This document shows, piece after piece, positions 32,472 to 41,216 of a stretch of 64,000 bases of DNA. Origin of the DNA: CABZJG01 sp902512685. GTDB taxonomy: Bacteria; Pseudomonadota; Alphaproteobacteria; Rhodobacterales; Rhodobacteraceae. Made by a program: the position numbers and the translations under genes. The DNA is taken from the NCBI GenBank assembly GCA_051201605.1, contig CP179201.1, forward strand, positions 2,418,001 to 2,482,000, in the 5' to 3' direction. The notes beneath the pieces were generated by a model. It was not told the DNA's origin and ran no database searches. It saw only the letters and a list, made by a program, of their open reading frames with translations. Position 1 is the stretch's first letter, and each line of letters begins with the position of its first letter.

Positions 32472-33356
32472 TCAGGCCGTGGTTTCTCTTACTGCATCTA
32501 CGAACCTTTTCACGGTGTCTGAATTCCCCGATTTGCGAAAAGCAACATAGAGTTCAATGAGGTTTTCGCATGGTTCAAACGGGACGAAGGAAACACCCGG
32601 CGGGGCGATATTCTTGATCCATGCAGGTGCCAAAGCAATCCCGAGCCCTTGGGCTACAAACTGCAACATTGTGGACTTATCGATGATCTCACAGACAATG
32701 TTTGGCTGCGCGCCAATTTGGCGAAAACCGCTCCATAACGCTTCGTGAAGGATCGGTCGGGCGTGCTTGGGGTACCCGACGATTGGCTGGTTGGCGATAT
32801 CGGAAGCCGATAGAGATGCGGAGCCTGAAAGAGGATTCGTATAGGCAAGAACCACCAAAACCGGCTATCGGTTAAGCAGTTCACTGGTGATAAAATCGTC
32901 TTGCTGCGGGGTTCGCACGAAGGCGACGTCGGTGCGATGGCCGATCAACTCTTGCGCGTGTTGTTCAGACAACGCGGTTTCCAAGACTTGCACATGAACC
33001 TTTGGGTCCGTTAGGCGAAAGGCGATGAGAGCTTTGGGCAGCAGCATTGAAATCGCCTCGTCGACCCCACTCACACGAATGTGGCGTAGGTCAGACTCGG
33101 CTGTGTGGCGAACGTTTGAAATCGCCTTTTCGATATCGGCAAGTATCCTTTTGGCATCCTGGACGAATTCTGACCCAGTTTGGGTCAGGCTAACCTGCCG
33201 AGTCGTTCTAAAAAACAGGCGAGCGCCAAGTTCGTGTTCCAACGCGGAGACGCGTTCTGACAAGGCAGACTGGCTCAGGCCCAAACGTTCGCCTGCACGT
33301 CGGAAGTGAAGTTCGTCCGCGACGGCGACGAAGCATTCCAGTTGCCTGATGTCCAA
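32472..33356 (-). pseudogene. LysR-family regulator interrupted by an in-frame amber codon
   Basis: One continuous reading frame encodes a full-size LysR protein (294 codons with the internal stop). It has an N-terminal helix-turn-helix (MDIRQLECFVAVADELHFRRAGERLGLSQSALSERV) and an effector domain. TAG at 32865-32867 follows SELLNR and is followed in the same frame by PVLVVLAYTNPL. A single base substitution therefore explains the break; no frameshift is needed. Read-through, or a sequencing error, could restore it. It is the last gene of the hydrolase-leuC-leuD unit, 19 bases after leuD, and would have been its regulator. Confidence 0.85.
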
Positions 33357-33375
33357 TCCGTGCTCCTTTGTTGGT

Positions 33376-33996
33376 CTACTTGATGACGCTTACCCGCATC
33401 TTGTCGTGTAATCCGGTTTCGAAATTTCGGATAGCATCTGCGTGTTCCAATGAGTCCAACGTATCATCGCGTCCTCGGATCAGTGCCGTTTGCGTGGCAT
33501 CGTCCATCTCAAAAGACGTTGAAATCTCCCCCGCGGATATTGTTTGGCCGACAAGGTCAATCGCTACCTCTGCGCCGTTGGTACTTCTGGCAATTTGCAA
33601 GAGCGCGTCCCGCGTCTCTGGTGAAACAACTGGCAGTGCAAGGCCGTTCTTGCGGGCATTGTCGTAAAATATCCCGGCAAAACTTGTTCCGATGCAGGCA
33701 TCAATCCCAAGCTGGCGCATGCCCCAGACGGCATGTTCGCGACTGGACCCACAGCCAAAATTGTCGCCGACGATCAAAATATTGGCCTGCGTCCATGGTG
33801 CTTTGTTCAAGATGAAGTCGGGGCGAGAGGCCCCAGCGTTGTCAAAGCGCAAGTCGGCAAACGTGCCCATCCCCAACCCCTCGCGTGTGATCGTGATCAA
33901 GAACCGCTTGGGCATGATCACATCGGTGTCGACATTGGCCAGCGGTAAGGGGGCCGCGATCCCGTTGATTGTTTTTGTCATCTGCCCGTCTTTCAT
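33376..33996 (-). CDS. leuD: 3-isopropylmalate dehydratase small subunit-type protein
   Basis: 206-residue LeuD-family small subunit (aconitase swivel domain). Features: PLPLANVDTDVIMPKRFL, GDNFGCGSSREHAVWG and GTSFAGIFYDNARKNGL. With the large subunit it would catalyse a hydro-lyase isomerisation, classically of 2-isopropylmalate in leucine synthesis. It overlaps leuC by four bases; ATG 33981 is an alternative start. Because it sits in an island with a dehalogenase-like hydrolase and a LysR, it may act on another 2-alkylmalate-type substrate rather than in leucine synthesis. Confidence 0.85.
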   Translation of the reverse strand: MKDGQMTKTINGIAAPLPLANVDTDVIMPKRFLITITREGLGMGTFADLRFDNAGASRPDFILNKAPWTQANILIVGDNFGCGSSREHAVWGMRQLGIDACIGTSFAGIFYDNARKNGLALPVVSPETRDALLQIARSTNGAEVAIDLVGQTISAGEISTSFEMDDATQTALIRGRDDTLDSLEHADAIRNFETGLHDKMRVSVIK

Positions 33997-35372
33997 TTGA
34001 AATCTCGCACATCCGCCAGATGCCCAGTGACGGCAGCTGCCGCGACCATTGCGGGTGACATCAGGTGCGTGCGTGCGCCGCGGCCCTGTCGCCCTTCAAA
34101 ATTCCGGTTGGTGGAGGAGGCGACGCGTTCACCATCCATGGCAATGTCGTCGTTCATCGCCAAACACATGGAACAGCCTGCCTCGGGTCGCCATTCAAAA
34201 CCGGCGGCCTCAAAAATCGCGCGCAGACCTTCGGCCTCGGCTTTGATCCGCGTCATGGCAGAGCCGGGCACGACGATGGCTTCGACGCCTGCCGCCACTT
34301 GCCGACCCTCAAGGATCTGGGCCGCCTCGCGCAGGTCTTCGATCCGGCTGTTGGTGCATGAACCGATGAAGGCCGTGTTGATTTCAATCGATTGGGCTGA
34401 CTGGCCTGCGGTGAGCCCCATGTATTGCAAAGACCGCTCCAAAGCGGCTTTGGCTTTTGGAGAGGCATAATCGGATGCGACCGGCACATGCGCAGTGATC
34501 GGCACCGATTGATCCGGACTTGTGCCCCACGTGACCAGCGGTTCGATATCCGCGCCTGAAATGGTGAACTCTTTGTCAAATGCCGCTTCAGGGTCGCTGA
34601 CCCAACTTTTTCCTTTGAACGCAAACTGGCCGCTATGGGGAAGCCCCTTCAACGCAGTTTCAGCGACTTCATCCGCTGCGATCAAAGCCGCACGGGCGCC
34701 CAGTTCAACCGCCATATTGCAAACGGTCATCCGGCCCGCCATGTCGAGGCCGCGAATGGCAGAACCCGCAAACTCCACTGCAAATCCATTGGCCCCACCT
34801 GCGCTAACCACTTGCACAACTTTCATGATGATGTCTTTCGCCGTCACGCCGGGTGCAGTTTCACCGTCGATCATCACACGCATGGTTTTCATGCGTTTGT
34901 AGCGCAGCGTTTGGGTGGCCAGAACATGTTCCACTTCCGACGTGCCGATCCCAAAGCCCAAGGCACCGTAAGCGCCATATGTGGTTGTATGGCTGTCGCC
35001 GCAAGCGATCAACATACCCGGCGAAACCAGCCCTTGTTCCGGCACCACGACGTGTTCGATACCTTGCCGTGGGTCGCCAAGACCGTAAAAAGCGATGCCG
35101 TGCTTGGTGCAGTTTTCCTCTAGATTGTCGATCAGCAGTTTTGAGGCTGCATCATGGGGTTCGCTGCTTCGGGTTGCGTTCACGTGATCGACCACGGCCA
35201 GATGTGCCTCTGGTCGCCAAACATCTAAACCCTTTGTGTCGAGTCCCGAAAAGGCCTGCGGGCTGGTGTATTCGTTCATGATGTGGAAATCGACATAGAT
35301 CAGCATGTCGCCATCTGGCAGATCGCACACCTTATGGGCGTCGACCAGTTTGTCATAAAGGGTGCGGCTCAT
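33993..35372 (-). CDS. leuC: 3-isopropylmalate dehydratase large subunit-type protein
   Basis: 459-residue aconitase-superfamily large subunit. It begins with the LeuC-like RTLYDKLVDAHKV. The IACGDSHTTTYGAYGALGFGIGTSEVEHVLATQ block follows. [4Fe-4S] cysteines are in FIGSCTNSR and GCSMCLAMN, and the C-terminal SSTNRNFEGRQG is present. It seems intact. It is coupled to leuD and to the upstream hydrolase by four-base overlaps, so all three are translated together. Housekeeping leucine genes usually lie elsewhere with leuB, which is absent here. Confidence 0.87.
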   Translation of the reverse strand: MSRTLYDKLVDAHKVCDLPDGDMLIYVDFHIMNEYTSPQAFSGLDTKGLDVWRPEAHLAVVDHVNATRSSEPHDAASKLLIDNLEENCTKHGIAFYGLGDPRQGIEHVVVPEQGLVSPGMLIACGDSHTTTYGAYGALGFGIGTSEVEHVLATQTLRYKRMKTMRVMIDGETAPGVTAKDIIMKVVQVVSAGGANGFAVEFAGSAIRGLDMAGRMTVCNMAVELGARAALIAADEVAETALKGLPHSGQFAFKGKSWVSDPEAAFDKEFTISGADIEPLVTWGTSPDQSVPITAHVPVASDYASPKAKAALERSLQYMGLTAGQSAQSIEINTAFIGSCTNSRIEDLREAAQILEGRQVAAGVEAIVVPGSAMTRIKAEAEGLRAIFEAAGFEWRPEAGCSMCLAMNDDIAMDGERVASSTNRNFEGRQGRGARTHLMSPAMVAAAAVTGHLADVRDFK

Positions 35373-36274
35373 GTCATGGCCTCCGCTTGGATCAGGTTAC
35401 GGGCAAAGAAATCTGACATACGCGCGGCGATATCTTCCGGGATTTCTTCGGCCATGTAATGGGTTGTATCGAGCGTTTCGCCGGTCACGTGCGCGGCGCG
35501 CTGACGCCAAAGGCTAAGCGCGTCAAAGCATGTCTCGATCACACCGCGTTTCGCCCAAAGCGTTAGGATCGGCATGTCGAGTTTGCGGCCTTGGTCTGCG
35601 TTGTCATGTTCGATATCGATGCTGGCGGCGGCACGGTAATCTTCGCAGCTTGCATGAATTGCCGCCGGATCTGCAAAAGCGCTAAGATATTCGGCCAAAG
35701 CATTGGGAGCGAAGGGGTTTTCGCCGCCTGCTTGGTTGAAGCACTTCAGTTTCCAAAACCCTTCCGGATCAGCGCCGACCAATTGTTCGGGCAGCGGGCT
35801 AGGCTGAATCAGGAAGAACCAGTGCCAATACGCGCGGGCGAATTCGGTGTTGGTTTCAGCATACATTTCGCGGGTCGGTGCGATGTCGAGCAAGGCCATG
35901 GCGGCGACGCGATCTGCGTGGTCCAATCCCATTCGATGCGCCACCCGCGCACCGCGATCATGGGCACCAACCAGAAATCGTTCGTGGCCCAAGCGCTGCA
36001 TGACCACAACGATGTCGTTAGCCATAGCGCGTTTTGAATAGGGTGCATGCGATGCGTTTGACGCTGGTTTGTCTGACCTGCCATATCCACGTAAATCGGG
36101 GCAGATGACCTGATAAGAACGGGCCAGAATGGGGGCCACACCGTTCCACATGGCGGATGTCTGCGGATACCCGTGTAAAAGGACGAGCGGTGGCGCACCT
36201 GCGGATCCGGCGCGGCGGACAAACAGGGTCGCGCCATCGCCTTCGATACGCTCTTCCACGAATCCCTTGAACAT
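35369..36274 (-). CDS. Alpha/beta hydrolase, haloacetate (fluoroacetate) dehalogenase type
   Basis: 301-residue alpha/beta-hydrolase, closely resembling the fluoroacetate dehalogenase group. HGYPQTSAMW (oxyanion region) and PDLRGYGRSDKP come first. The nucleophile elbow is AHDRGARVAHRMGLDH, with D106 as the nucleophile and R107/R110 nearby. The halide-pocket YWHWFFLIQPSPLPE supplies H151/W152, ASCEDYRAAASID supplies Y213, and the catalytic histidine is H272 in TTHYMAEE. The Asp nucleophile excludes a serine esterase; a dehalogenase or epoxide-hydrolase reaction is expected. First gene of the hydrolase-leuC-leuD-lysR unit. Confidence 0.8.
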   Translation of the reverse strand: MFKGFVEERIEGDGATLFVRRAGSAGAPPLVLLHGYPQTSAMWNGVAPILARSYQVICPDLRGYGRSDKPASNASHAPYSKRAMANDIVVVMQRLGHERFLVGAHDRGARVAHRMGLDHADRVAAMALLDIAPTREMYAETNTEFARAYWHWFFLIQPSPLPEQLVGADPEGFWKLKCFNQAGGENPFAPNALAEYLSAFADPAAIHASCEDYRAAASIDIEHDNADQGRKLDMPILTLWAKRGVIETCFDALSLWRQRAAHVTGETLDTTHYMAEEIPEDIAARMSDFFARNLIQAEAMT

Positions 36275-36592
36275 TTCGAACTCCCTGCGGGCATGAATTT
36301 TTATCTAGTATTTCAGATTAAACCAAAATGTTTATTCGGAAAAACTGATCAGTTATGCCGACTAATCTTCGCGGGAAATTCCGATAGTCTTTCGGGATCA
36401 TGCCTTTGCCGCTCAGGCGGGCCCTGGGGTTGGGGGGCGGGGTCGATAATCCTAAATCTCAAACTTAGCGATGAGGCACAGTAACCCCTGATACACTCTG
36501 TTTTGATCTGATGCTTTGTTGTGAGTAGCGTTGTGGGTAGGGATTTTATTTTATTATTAATACGAATAAAATAAGCTACTTAATTAGTATAG
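36275..36592. other. AT-rich intergenic region left of recombinase module 2; no gene seen
   Basis: It contains the promoter side of the hydrolase operon and a very AT-rich stretch (36535-36590). No supportable open frame or RNA gene is seen. Module homology starts at 36593. Confidence 0.5.
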
Positions 36593-36739
36593 ATGGCGGT
36601 TCTCCCAGACTAACTAGCCTTAACGATCAGCCATCCCTGTTCTTTCCACTGGACTTCTTTTGCACCGTATAGCTGTGTGTAGCTGTGCCCGAATACTGTC
36701 GGGCTCTGCTCAGTACGAGATGATTGTACGGAGTAGATA

Positions 36740-37135
36740 ATGAGACTTGATTTAGATGGTTTGGTAGCTGCCTCGCGTGAAGCGCTGATGTCTGAGTGGC
36801 GAGAGGTTGTGGGCCGCCCTCCTCCGAAGTATTTGAGCAAACCCCTGATGGTGCAGATTTTGAGCCATGCGCATCAGCTGGAAACATTAGGCGGATATAC
36901 CAAGCGTTTGGATAGTCGCCTCAAGAGCGCATCGCGACGCGATGTTGTTCGGCCTGCCTTCAAACCCGGCAGCCGCTTTGTGCGCGAGTATCATGGGATC
37001 ACGCATGTGGTTGAGGTCAGTGATGACGAGCGCTTTGTGTGGAACGAGCAAAGCTTTAGGTCCCTCTCTCATACAGCACGCGCTATTACTGGCTATAATG
37101 TCTCAGGCTTTCAGTTCTTTGGGGTGCGCCCATGA
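36740..37135 (+). CDS. DUF2924 family protein, copy 2
   Basis: 131 residues, closely similar to the protein at 11622-12017 (same RPAFKPGSRFVREYHG core, a few substitutions). GGAG lies about 10 bases before the ATG. It overlaps the recombinase start by four bases. The function is unknown; constant pairing with the recombinase in both modules supports an accessory role in recombination. Confidence 0.85.
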   Translation: MRLDLDGLVAASREALMSEWREVVGRPPPKYLSKPLMVQILSHAHQLETLGGYTKRLDSRLKSASRRDVVRPAFKPGSRFVREYHGITHVVEVSDDERFVWNEQSFRSLSHTARAITGYNVSGFQFFGVRP

Positions 37136-38739
37136 GCGTCCTTGGAAAGCCCGTGGTGCGCGCAGCTGTCTATACACGCAAAAGCTCTGATGAAGGTCTT
37201 GATCAAGAGTTCAACTCTCTGGATGCACAGCATGAAGCCTGTAGTGCCTATATCGCCTCACAGCGCCATGAAGGCTGGAAGATGGTAAGGAAGCGCTTTG
37301 ATGATGGGGGTATTTCTGGCGGTACACTGGAGCGCCCTGCCCTTAAGGCTTTACTCTGCGATGTGGAGAGCGGTCTCATCGATATGATTGTGGTCTATAA
37401 GATTGATAGGCTCACACGGTCTTTGTCTGACTTTGCAAAGCTCATTGATTGTTTGGACGCCAAGGGCTGTTCGTTTGTCTCTGTGACGCAATCCTTTAAT
37501 ACTTCCTCATCCATGGGACGGCTTACTCTCAATGTGCTTTTGTCTTTTGCCCAGTTTGAGCGCGAAGTCACAGCAGAGCGCATTCGCGATAAGATCGCAG
37601 CCTCCAAGAAGAAAGGTATGTGGATGGGCGGCATGGTGCCCTGGGGCTATAAAGTCCACTCTGATCCAAAGATACAGTCTTTAGAAATATGTGAGGAGCG
37701 ATCCTTTGATATCCGGCATGTCTATCATCTCTATGAGGAGCTTGGATGTCTGAGCAAAGTAAAGCGCGCCATAGATACGCTCTGGCCAGATCGAAACTGG
37801 AGCCGAGGACGTATACACAATATTCTGATCAATCCGATCTACATAGGTAAGATTAAACATAAGACTGAAGTATATGAAGGATTGCATGACGCAATCATTG
37901 AGCAAGATCAATTTGATCGGGTTCAGGCACAGCTGCAAAAGAGGTCAGTCATCAAGCGGGGTAAACATCCCTCTCGTGGTCCCTCTGCCTATCTGGTTGG
38001 CAAAGTCTATGATGAGACAGGAGACAGATTAACGCCGTCCCAGTCCCAAAAGTCCTCTGGGAGGGTTATCCGGTACTATTACTCAAACCGCCTCATATCA
38101 GGCGGCGCTGATCCCACCGGGTGGCGCCTGCGGGCAGATATGTTGGAGGGGTTGCTGAGTGAGATTGTCAGAACACGGTTAATCGAAGCACTCACCCAGT
38201 TCAGGTTGGCGCCGCAGATCAAACCCCATGCGTTGGTTGGGGCTAAAGAGCGGTTAGAGCAGTTGGATATCAAAGGCACGCTGGATCTCATAACGCGCGT
38301 TGATCTCAGTGAAACGAAGGCAAGTATCCAGCTTGATGTTGAGAAAATAGCTGCGCTCATTCAAGTCGATCCAAATAAACTAGATTTGGAGTTCTTGCGT
38401 GTTGAGGAACCCGTGATCCTAAGAAAGCGCACGAATGGGACCAAGCTCACCTGGGTTGGCTATAAAGGGGAGACCAATCACGCCCTTATAAGAGCTATTG
38501 TAACAGCTCAGGCTTGGGTGGAAGAGATCAAGGCAGGTCGGTCCATGTCTGATATTATGCAAGCCCATAATATTCCTGAGGGCATGATCTGGAAGCGCAT
38601 TCGCCTTGCCTTTTTATCCCCCAAGATTCTCCAAGCCATTGTAGACGGTACGAGCGATAGAGACCTCACAATCAAGATGCTCACCCGGCATGATCTGCCC
38701 CTTGATTGGTCTGAACAACAGGCCCTGTTTTTGAGCTAA
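37132..38739 (+). CDS. Large serine recombinase, copy 2
   Basis: 535 residues, the same length as copy 1, with identical catalytic motifs (VYTRKSSDEG, DDGGISGGTLERPAL, YKIDRLTRS). Changes relative to copy 1 cluster around residues 195-245 and 370-425, including LDLITRVDLSETKASIQLDVEK in place of the copy 1 sequence. Both copies look functional, so either could act on both sets of att sites. The gap from its stop to tRNA-Ser is 316 bases and holds only the repeat array, hairpin and module tail. Confidence 0.93.
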   Translation: MSVLGKPVVRAAVYTRKSSDEGLDQEFNSLDAQHEACSAYIASQRHEGWKMVRKRFDDGGISGGTLERPALKALLCDVESGLIDMIVVYKIDRLTRSLSDFAKLIDCLDAKGCSFVSVTQSFNTSSSMGRLTLNVLLSFAQFEREVTAERIRDKIAASKKKGMWMGGMVPWGYKVHSDPKIQSLEICEERSFDIRHVYHLYEELGCLSKVKRAIDTLWPDRNWSRGRIHNILINPIYIGKIKHKTEVYEGLHDAIIEQDQFDRVQAQLQKRSVIKRGKHPSRGPSAYLVGKVYDETGDRLTPSQSQKSSGRVIRYYYSNRLISGGADPTGWRLRADMLEGLLSEIVRTRLIEALTQFRLAPQIKPHALVGAKERLEQLDIKGTLDLITRVDLSETKASIQLDVEKIAALIQVDPNKLDLEFLRVEEPVILRKRTNGTKLTWVGYKGETNHALIRAIVTAQAWVEEIKAGRSMSDIMQAHNIPEGMIWKRIRLAFLSPKILQAIVDGTSDRDLTIKMLTRHDLPLDWSEQQALFLS

Positions 38740-38740
38740 A

Positions 38741-38898
38741 TTCCCTGTTATCTCCAATTAATTTCCCTGTTATTTTTTGAGATTAGTTTTATAAAACCCC
38801 AATAAACATTGGGTTTTGTCTTACATTTTGGCGTTTCAAAACATCAAAAAAAGAAAAATTCCCTGTTAATTTCCCTGTTAATACCGAAAAACAGGGAA
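38741..38898. repeat. TTCCCTGTT repeat array and terminator hairpin after recombinase 2
   Basis: TTCCCTGTT at 38741, 38763, 38859 and 38871, and inverted AACAGGGAA at 38890, reproduce the pattern after copy 1. The hairpin AAAACCC / GGGTTTT lies at 38793-38816. Order and spacing are conserved although the intervening bases differ, which argues for selection on the sites. Confidence 0.75.
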
Positions 38899-39055
38899 AA
38901 CCTACCCTCGCTAAATCAGCAGCTGATGTTTAGCTGGAATTATCGCTGATATGAGAGGTGATGTGCTGCATCAGTCGCAAAACGCTGTTTTAAATCCCTG
39001 ATCTTGCGCAGGAATAGTGCCAGAAATACCAGGAGCAGGAATGGGCAGAATGTGG

Positions 39056-39145
39056 TGGCGGACAGACAGGGATTCGAACCCTGGAGACGGTCTCCCGCCT
39101 ACACACTTTCCAGGCGTGCGCCTTCGACCACTCGGCCACCTGTCC
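39056..39145 (-). tRNA. tRNA-Ser (anticodon GGA)
   Basis: 90-nt tRNA with a long variable arm. The acceptor stem GGACAGG pairs with TCTGTCC (last pair G-U), the discriminator base is G and CCA is encoded. The anticodon loop CTGGAAA gives GGA, reading UCC/UCU. The T-arm is GGGTTCGAATCCC. The gene is intact; its 3' end points left towards the island and supplies the sequence repeated at 13937, 21684 and 23099. Confidence 0.96.
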
Positions 39146-39215
39146 ACTGGGCTGCCTTTTAGCCGTTGCTGCAGGCGAATAGCAAGGCATCTTAGCGCAA
39201 TAAATTAAAAAAAAC

Positions 39216-39935
39216 TTAGTCATCAAAATGCAGATGAACACGCCGGTTTAACTGACCCTTTTTTTCAACTTTCCCAATTCTAACCCGCCCTATTTCACCA
39301 GTGCGGGCCACATGGGTGCCGCCGCAGGGCTGCAAATCAACGCTGCTGTCATCTGCGCCAATGCGGATCAGCCGGATTTTTCCAGCTCCGCGGGGCGGCG
39401 CAACAGACATGGTTTTCACCAAGGACGGGTTTTCATCCAACTCGCGCTCGGTGATCCATTCTTCAAAAATTTCCAGATCACGGGAAATCAAGTCATTTAA
39501 AGCATCACTCAAAGCCTCTTTGTCTTCTGGTGCTTGGGGCATATTAAAGTCCAAACGCCCTTTGACCGATGTAATAGCGCCCCCGGTTACAGGCAACGGG
39601 ATGACAACCGACAAAAGATGCAGCGCTGTGTGCATCCGCATATGAAGGTGGCGCTTATCCCAATCAAGAACCTGCAAAACCTCTTGTCCAATTTTAGGCA
39701 CGGCACTGCCTTCGGCGGACAGGCAAATAATCTGACCTGCTTCGCCCTTTACGCTTGTTGAGATAACTGTTTCTTGGCCGTCCCAGTGCAACACACCGCC
39801 ATCGCCGGGTTGCCCGCCCGAAGTAGCATAAAAAAGACTTTGGTTTAAAACTATGCCGCCCTCTGGCGTTATATCAACAACCTGCGCTGGCGCTTCGCGC
39901 AGATAACTGTCCTGCAGAAATAACTTTTCATTCAT
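39216..39935 (-). CDS. Alanyl-tRNA editing protein (AlaX family)
   Basis: 239 residues from ATG 39935 (MNEKLFLQDSYLREAPAQVVDI). It is a freestanding homologue of the AlaRS editing domain that hydrolyses mischarged Ser- or Gly-tRNA(Ala). Zinc-site motifs are HMRMHTALHLL and the later PCGGTHVARTGEIG. Also present are FYATSGGQPGDGG, the TGGAITSVKGRLDF segment and IRLIRIG. Size fits the AlaX-M class. It is followed on the same strand direction only by the tRNA gene and preceded by cysK 84 bases upstream. Confidence 0.92.
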   Translation of the reverse strand: MNEKLFLQDSYLREAPAQVVDITPEGGIVLNQSLFYATSGGQPGDGGVLHWDGQETVISTSVKGEAGQIICLSAEGSAVPKIGQEVLQVLDWDKRHLHMRMHTALHLLSVVIPLPVTGGAITSVKGRLDFNMPQAPEDKEALSDALNDLISRDLEIFEEWITERELDENPSLVKTMSVAPPRGAGKIRLIRIGADDSSVDLQPCGGTHVARTGEIGRVRIGKVEKKGQLNRRVHLHFDD

Positions 39936-40019
39936 GTTAAGTCCTTTCATGGATTTGTGTCCACGCAGATATCAAACGCCTTGGAAGACAAGCACCCCAA
40001 GGCAGGCCGAGGATGCAGA

Positions 40020-41054
40020 TCACATCTCTTCAAAAACGCCCGGGATAGACTGGGGCGCCATACTCATCCAAGGCGGTAAGGGCAGGTCTTTGCTCTTTAG
40101 AAAATCAGGGTTGAACAGTTTAGAATGATAGCGCGTGCCATAATCGCATAAAATCGTCACAATCGTATGCCCCGGCCCCAATTCGCGCGCCATTTTAATC
40201 GCGCCGGCCACATTCACACCCGAGCTTGCCCCAAGGCAAAGGCCTTCGTTTTGCAGCAAATCAAACACAATGGGCAAGGCTTCATGATCGGTGACCTGAT
40301 AGCATAAATCAGGGGTAAAACCTTCTAGATTTTTGGTAATGCGCCCCTGCCCGATGCCTTCGGAAATTGAATTGCCTTCGGACTTTAGAACGCCTTCGGT
40401 GTAAAACGAATAGAGGGCCGCACCCATGGGATCGGCAAGACCGATTTTCACGCCTTTTGGCTGTAAGGCTTGCGCAATACCACCCAATGTGCCGCCGGAT
40501 CCAACCGCACAGATAAAGCCGTCAACTTTGCCAGCTGTCTGATGCCAGATTTCCGGACCTGTTGTTTCTATATGTGCCTGACGGTTGGCAACATTATCGA
40601 ACTGATTGGCCCATATGGCGCCCCCTGCTTGGCTTTTTGTCAGCTTTTCGGCAAGGCGCCCCGAATAGCGCACATAATTATTGGGATTTTTATAGGGCGC
40701 AGCAGGCACCTGTACCAATTCGGCGCCAGCGAGCCGCAGCATATCCTTTTTCTCCTGGCTTTGGGTCTCGGGGATGACAATGACGGTTTTATAGCCCAGT
40801 GACGCCCCGACAAGCGCCAAGCCTATGCCGGTATTTCCGGCAGTGCCTTCAACAATGGTTCCGCCCGGTTGCAGCAATCCTTTTTCAATTGCATCGCGAA
40901 TGATGAACAAAGCCGCACGGTCTTTGACTGACTGACCGGGGTTCATAAATTCGGCCTTGCCCAAGATTGTACAGCCGGTTTCTTCGCTTGCACGGCGCAA
41001 TTTTATCAGTGGCGTATTTCCAACCATATCAGCAAGGTCACTTGCATAGTTCAT
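40020..41054 (-). CDS. cysK: Cysteine synthase A-type PLP enzyme
   Basis: 344 residues from ATG 41054; the longer frame to 41090 is not needed. It makes cysteine from O-acetylserine and sulfide. PLP lysine is K44 in NPGQSVKDRAA, the phosphate-binding loop is GTAGNTGIGLALVGASLGYK and the substrate loop is AVGSGGTLGGIAQAL. It carries the ~30-residue insertions and C-terminal DFLKSKDLPLPPW seen in the longer alphaproteobacterial CysK-like branch. A cystathionine beta-synthase-like role is possible. Confidence 0.88.
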   Translation of the reverse strand: MNYASDLADMVGNTPLIKLRRASEETGCTILGKAEFMNPGQSVKDRAALFIIRDAIEKGLLQPGGTIVEGTAGNTGIGLALVGASLGYKTVIVIPETQSQEKKDMLRLAGAELVQVPAAPYKNPNNYVRYSGRLAEKLTKSQAGGAIWANQFDNVANRQAHIETTGPEIWHQTAGKVDGFICAVGSGGTLGGIAQALQPKGVKIGLADPMGAALYSFYTEGVLKSEGNSISEGIGQGRITKNLEGFTPDLCYQVTDHEALPIVFDLLQNEGLCLGASSGVNVAGAIKMARELGPGHTIVTILCDYGTRYHSKLFNPDFLKSKDLPLPPWMSMAPQSIPGVFEEM

Positions 41055-41216
41055 TGGGGCAGTCCTTTGTTTGACGTTTAAACACCACATTTAGGCAGAT
41101 TACCACATGAACTCAAGGCAATGCACCCTGCTGAATTGCATAGCCGCACAATTCATATTTGATTGCGCTTATTATCGGGACATATCTTCCCCTATCAAGC
41201 GGCATTGGACAGAAAG

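Larger units (their letters stand above)
36593..39055 (+). mobile_element. Serine-recombinase module 2, adjacent to tRNA-Ser
   Basis: Full-length homologue of 11475-13936 with the same order: ATGGCGGTTCTC left edge, leader, DUF2924 gene, recombinase gene, hairpin, TTCCCTGTT array and conserved tail. The right edge is the tRNA-Ser 3' terminus itself (TGGCGG at 39056). This copy is therefore the one sitting at the intact target. Confidence 0.75.

Noticed and set aside
24201..36274. An antiphage or toxin-antitoxin locus in the island cargo
   Set aside because: All genes there are metabolic, transport or regulatory; no nuclease, toxin or sensor module is visible.
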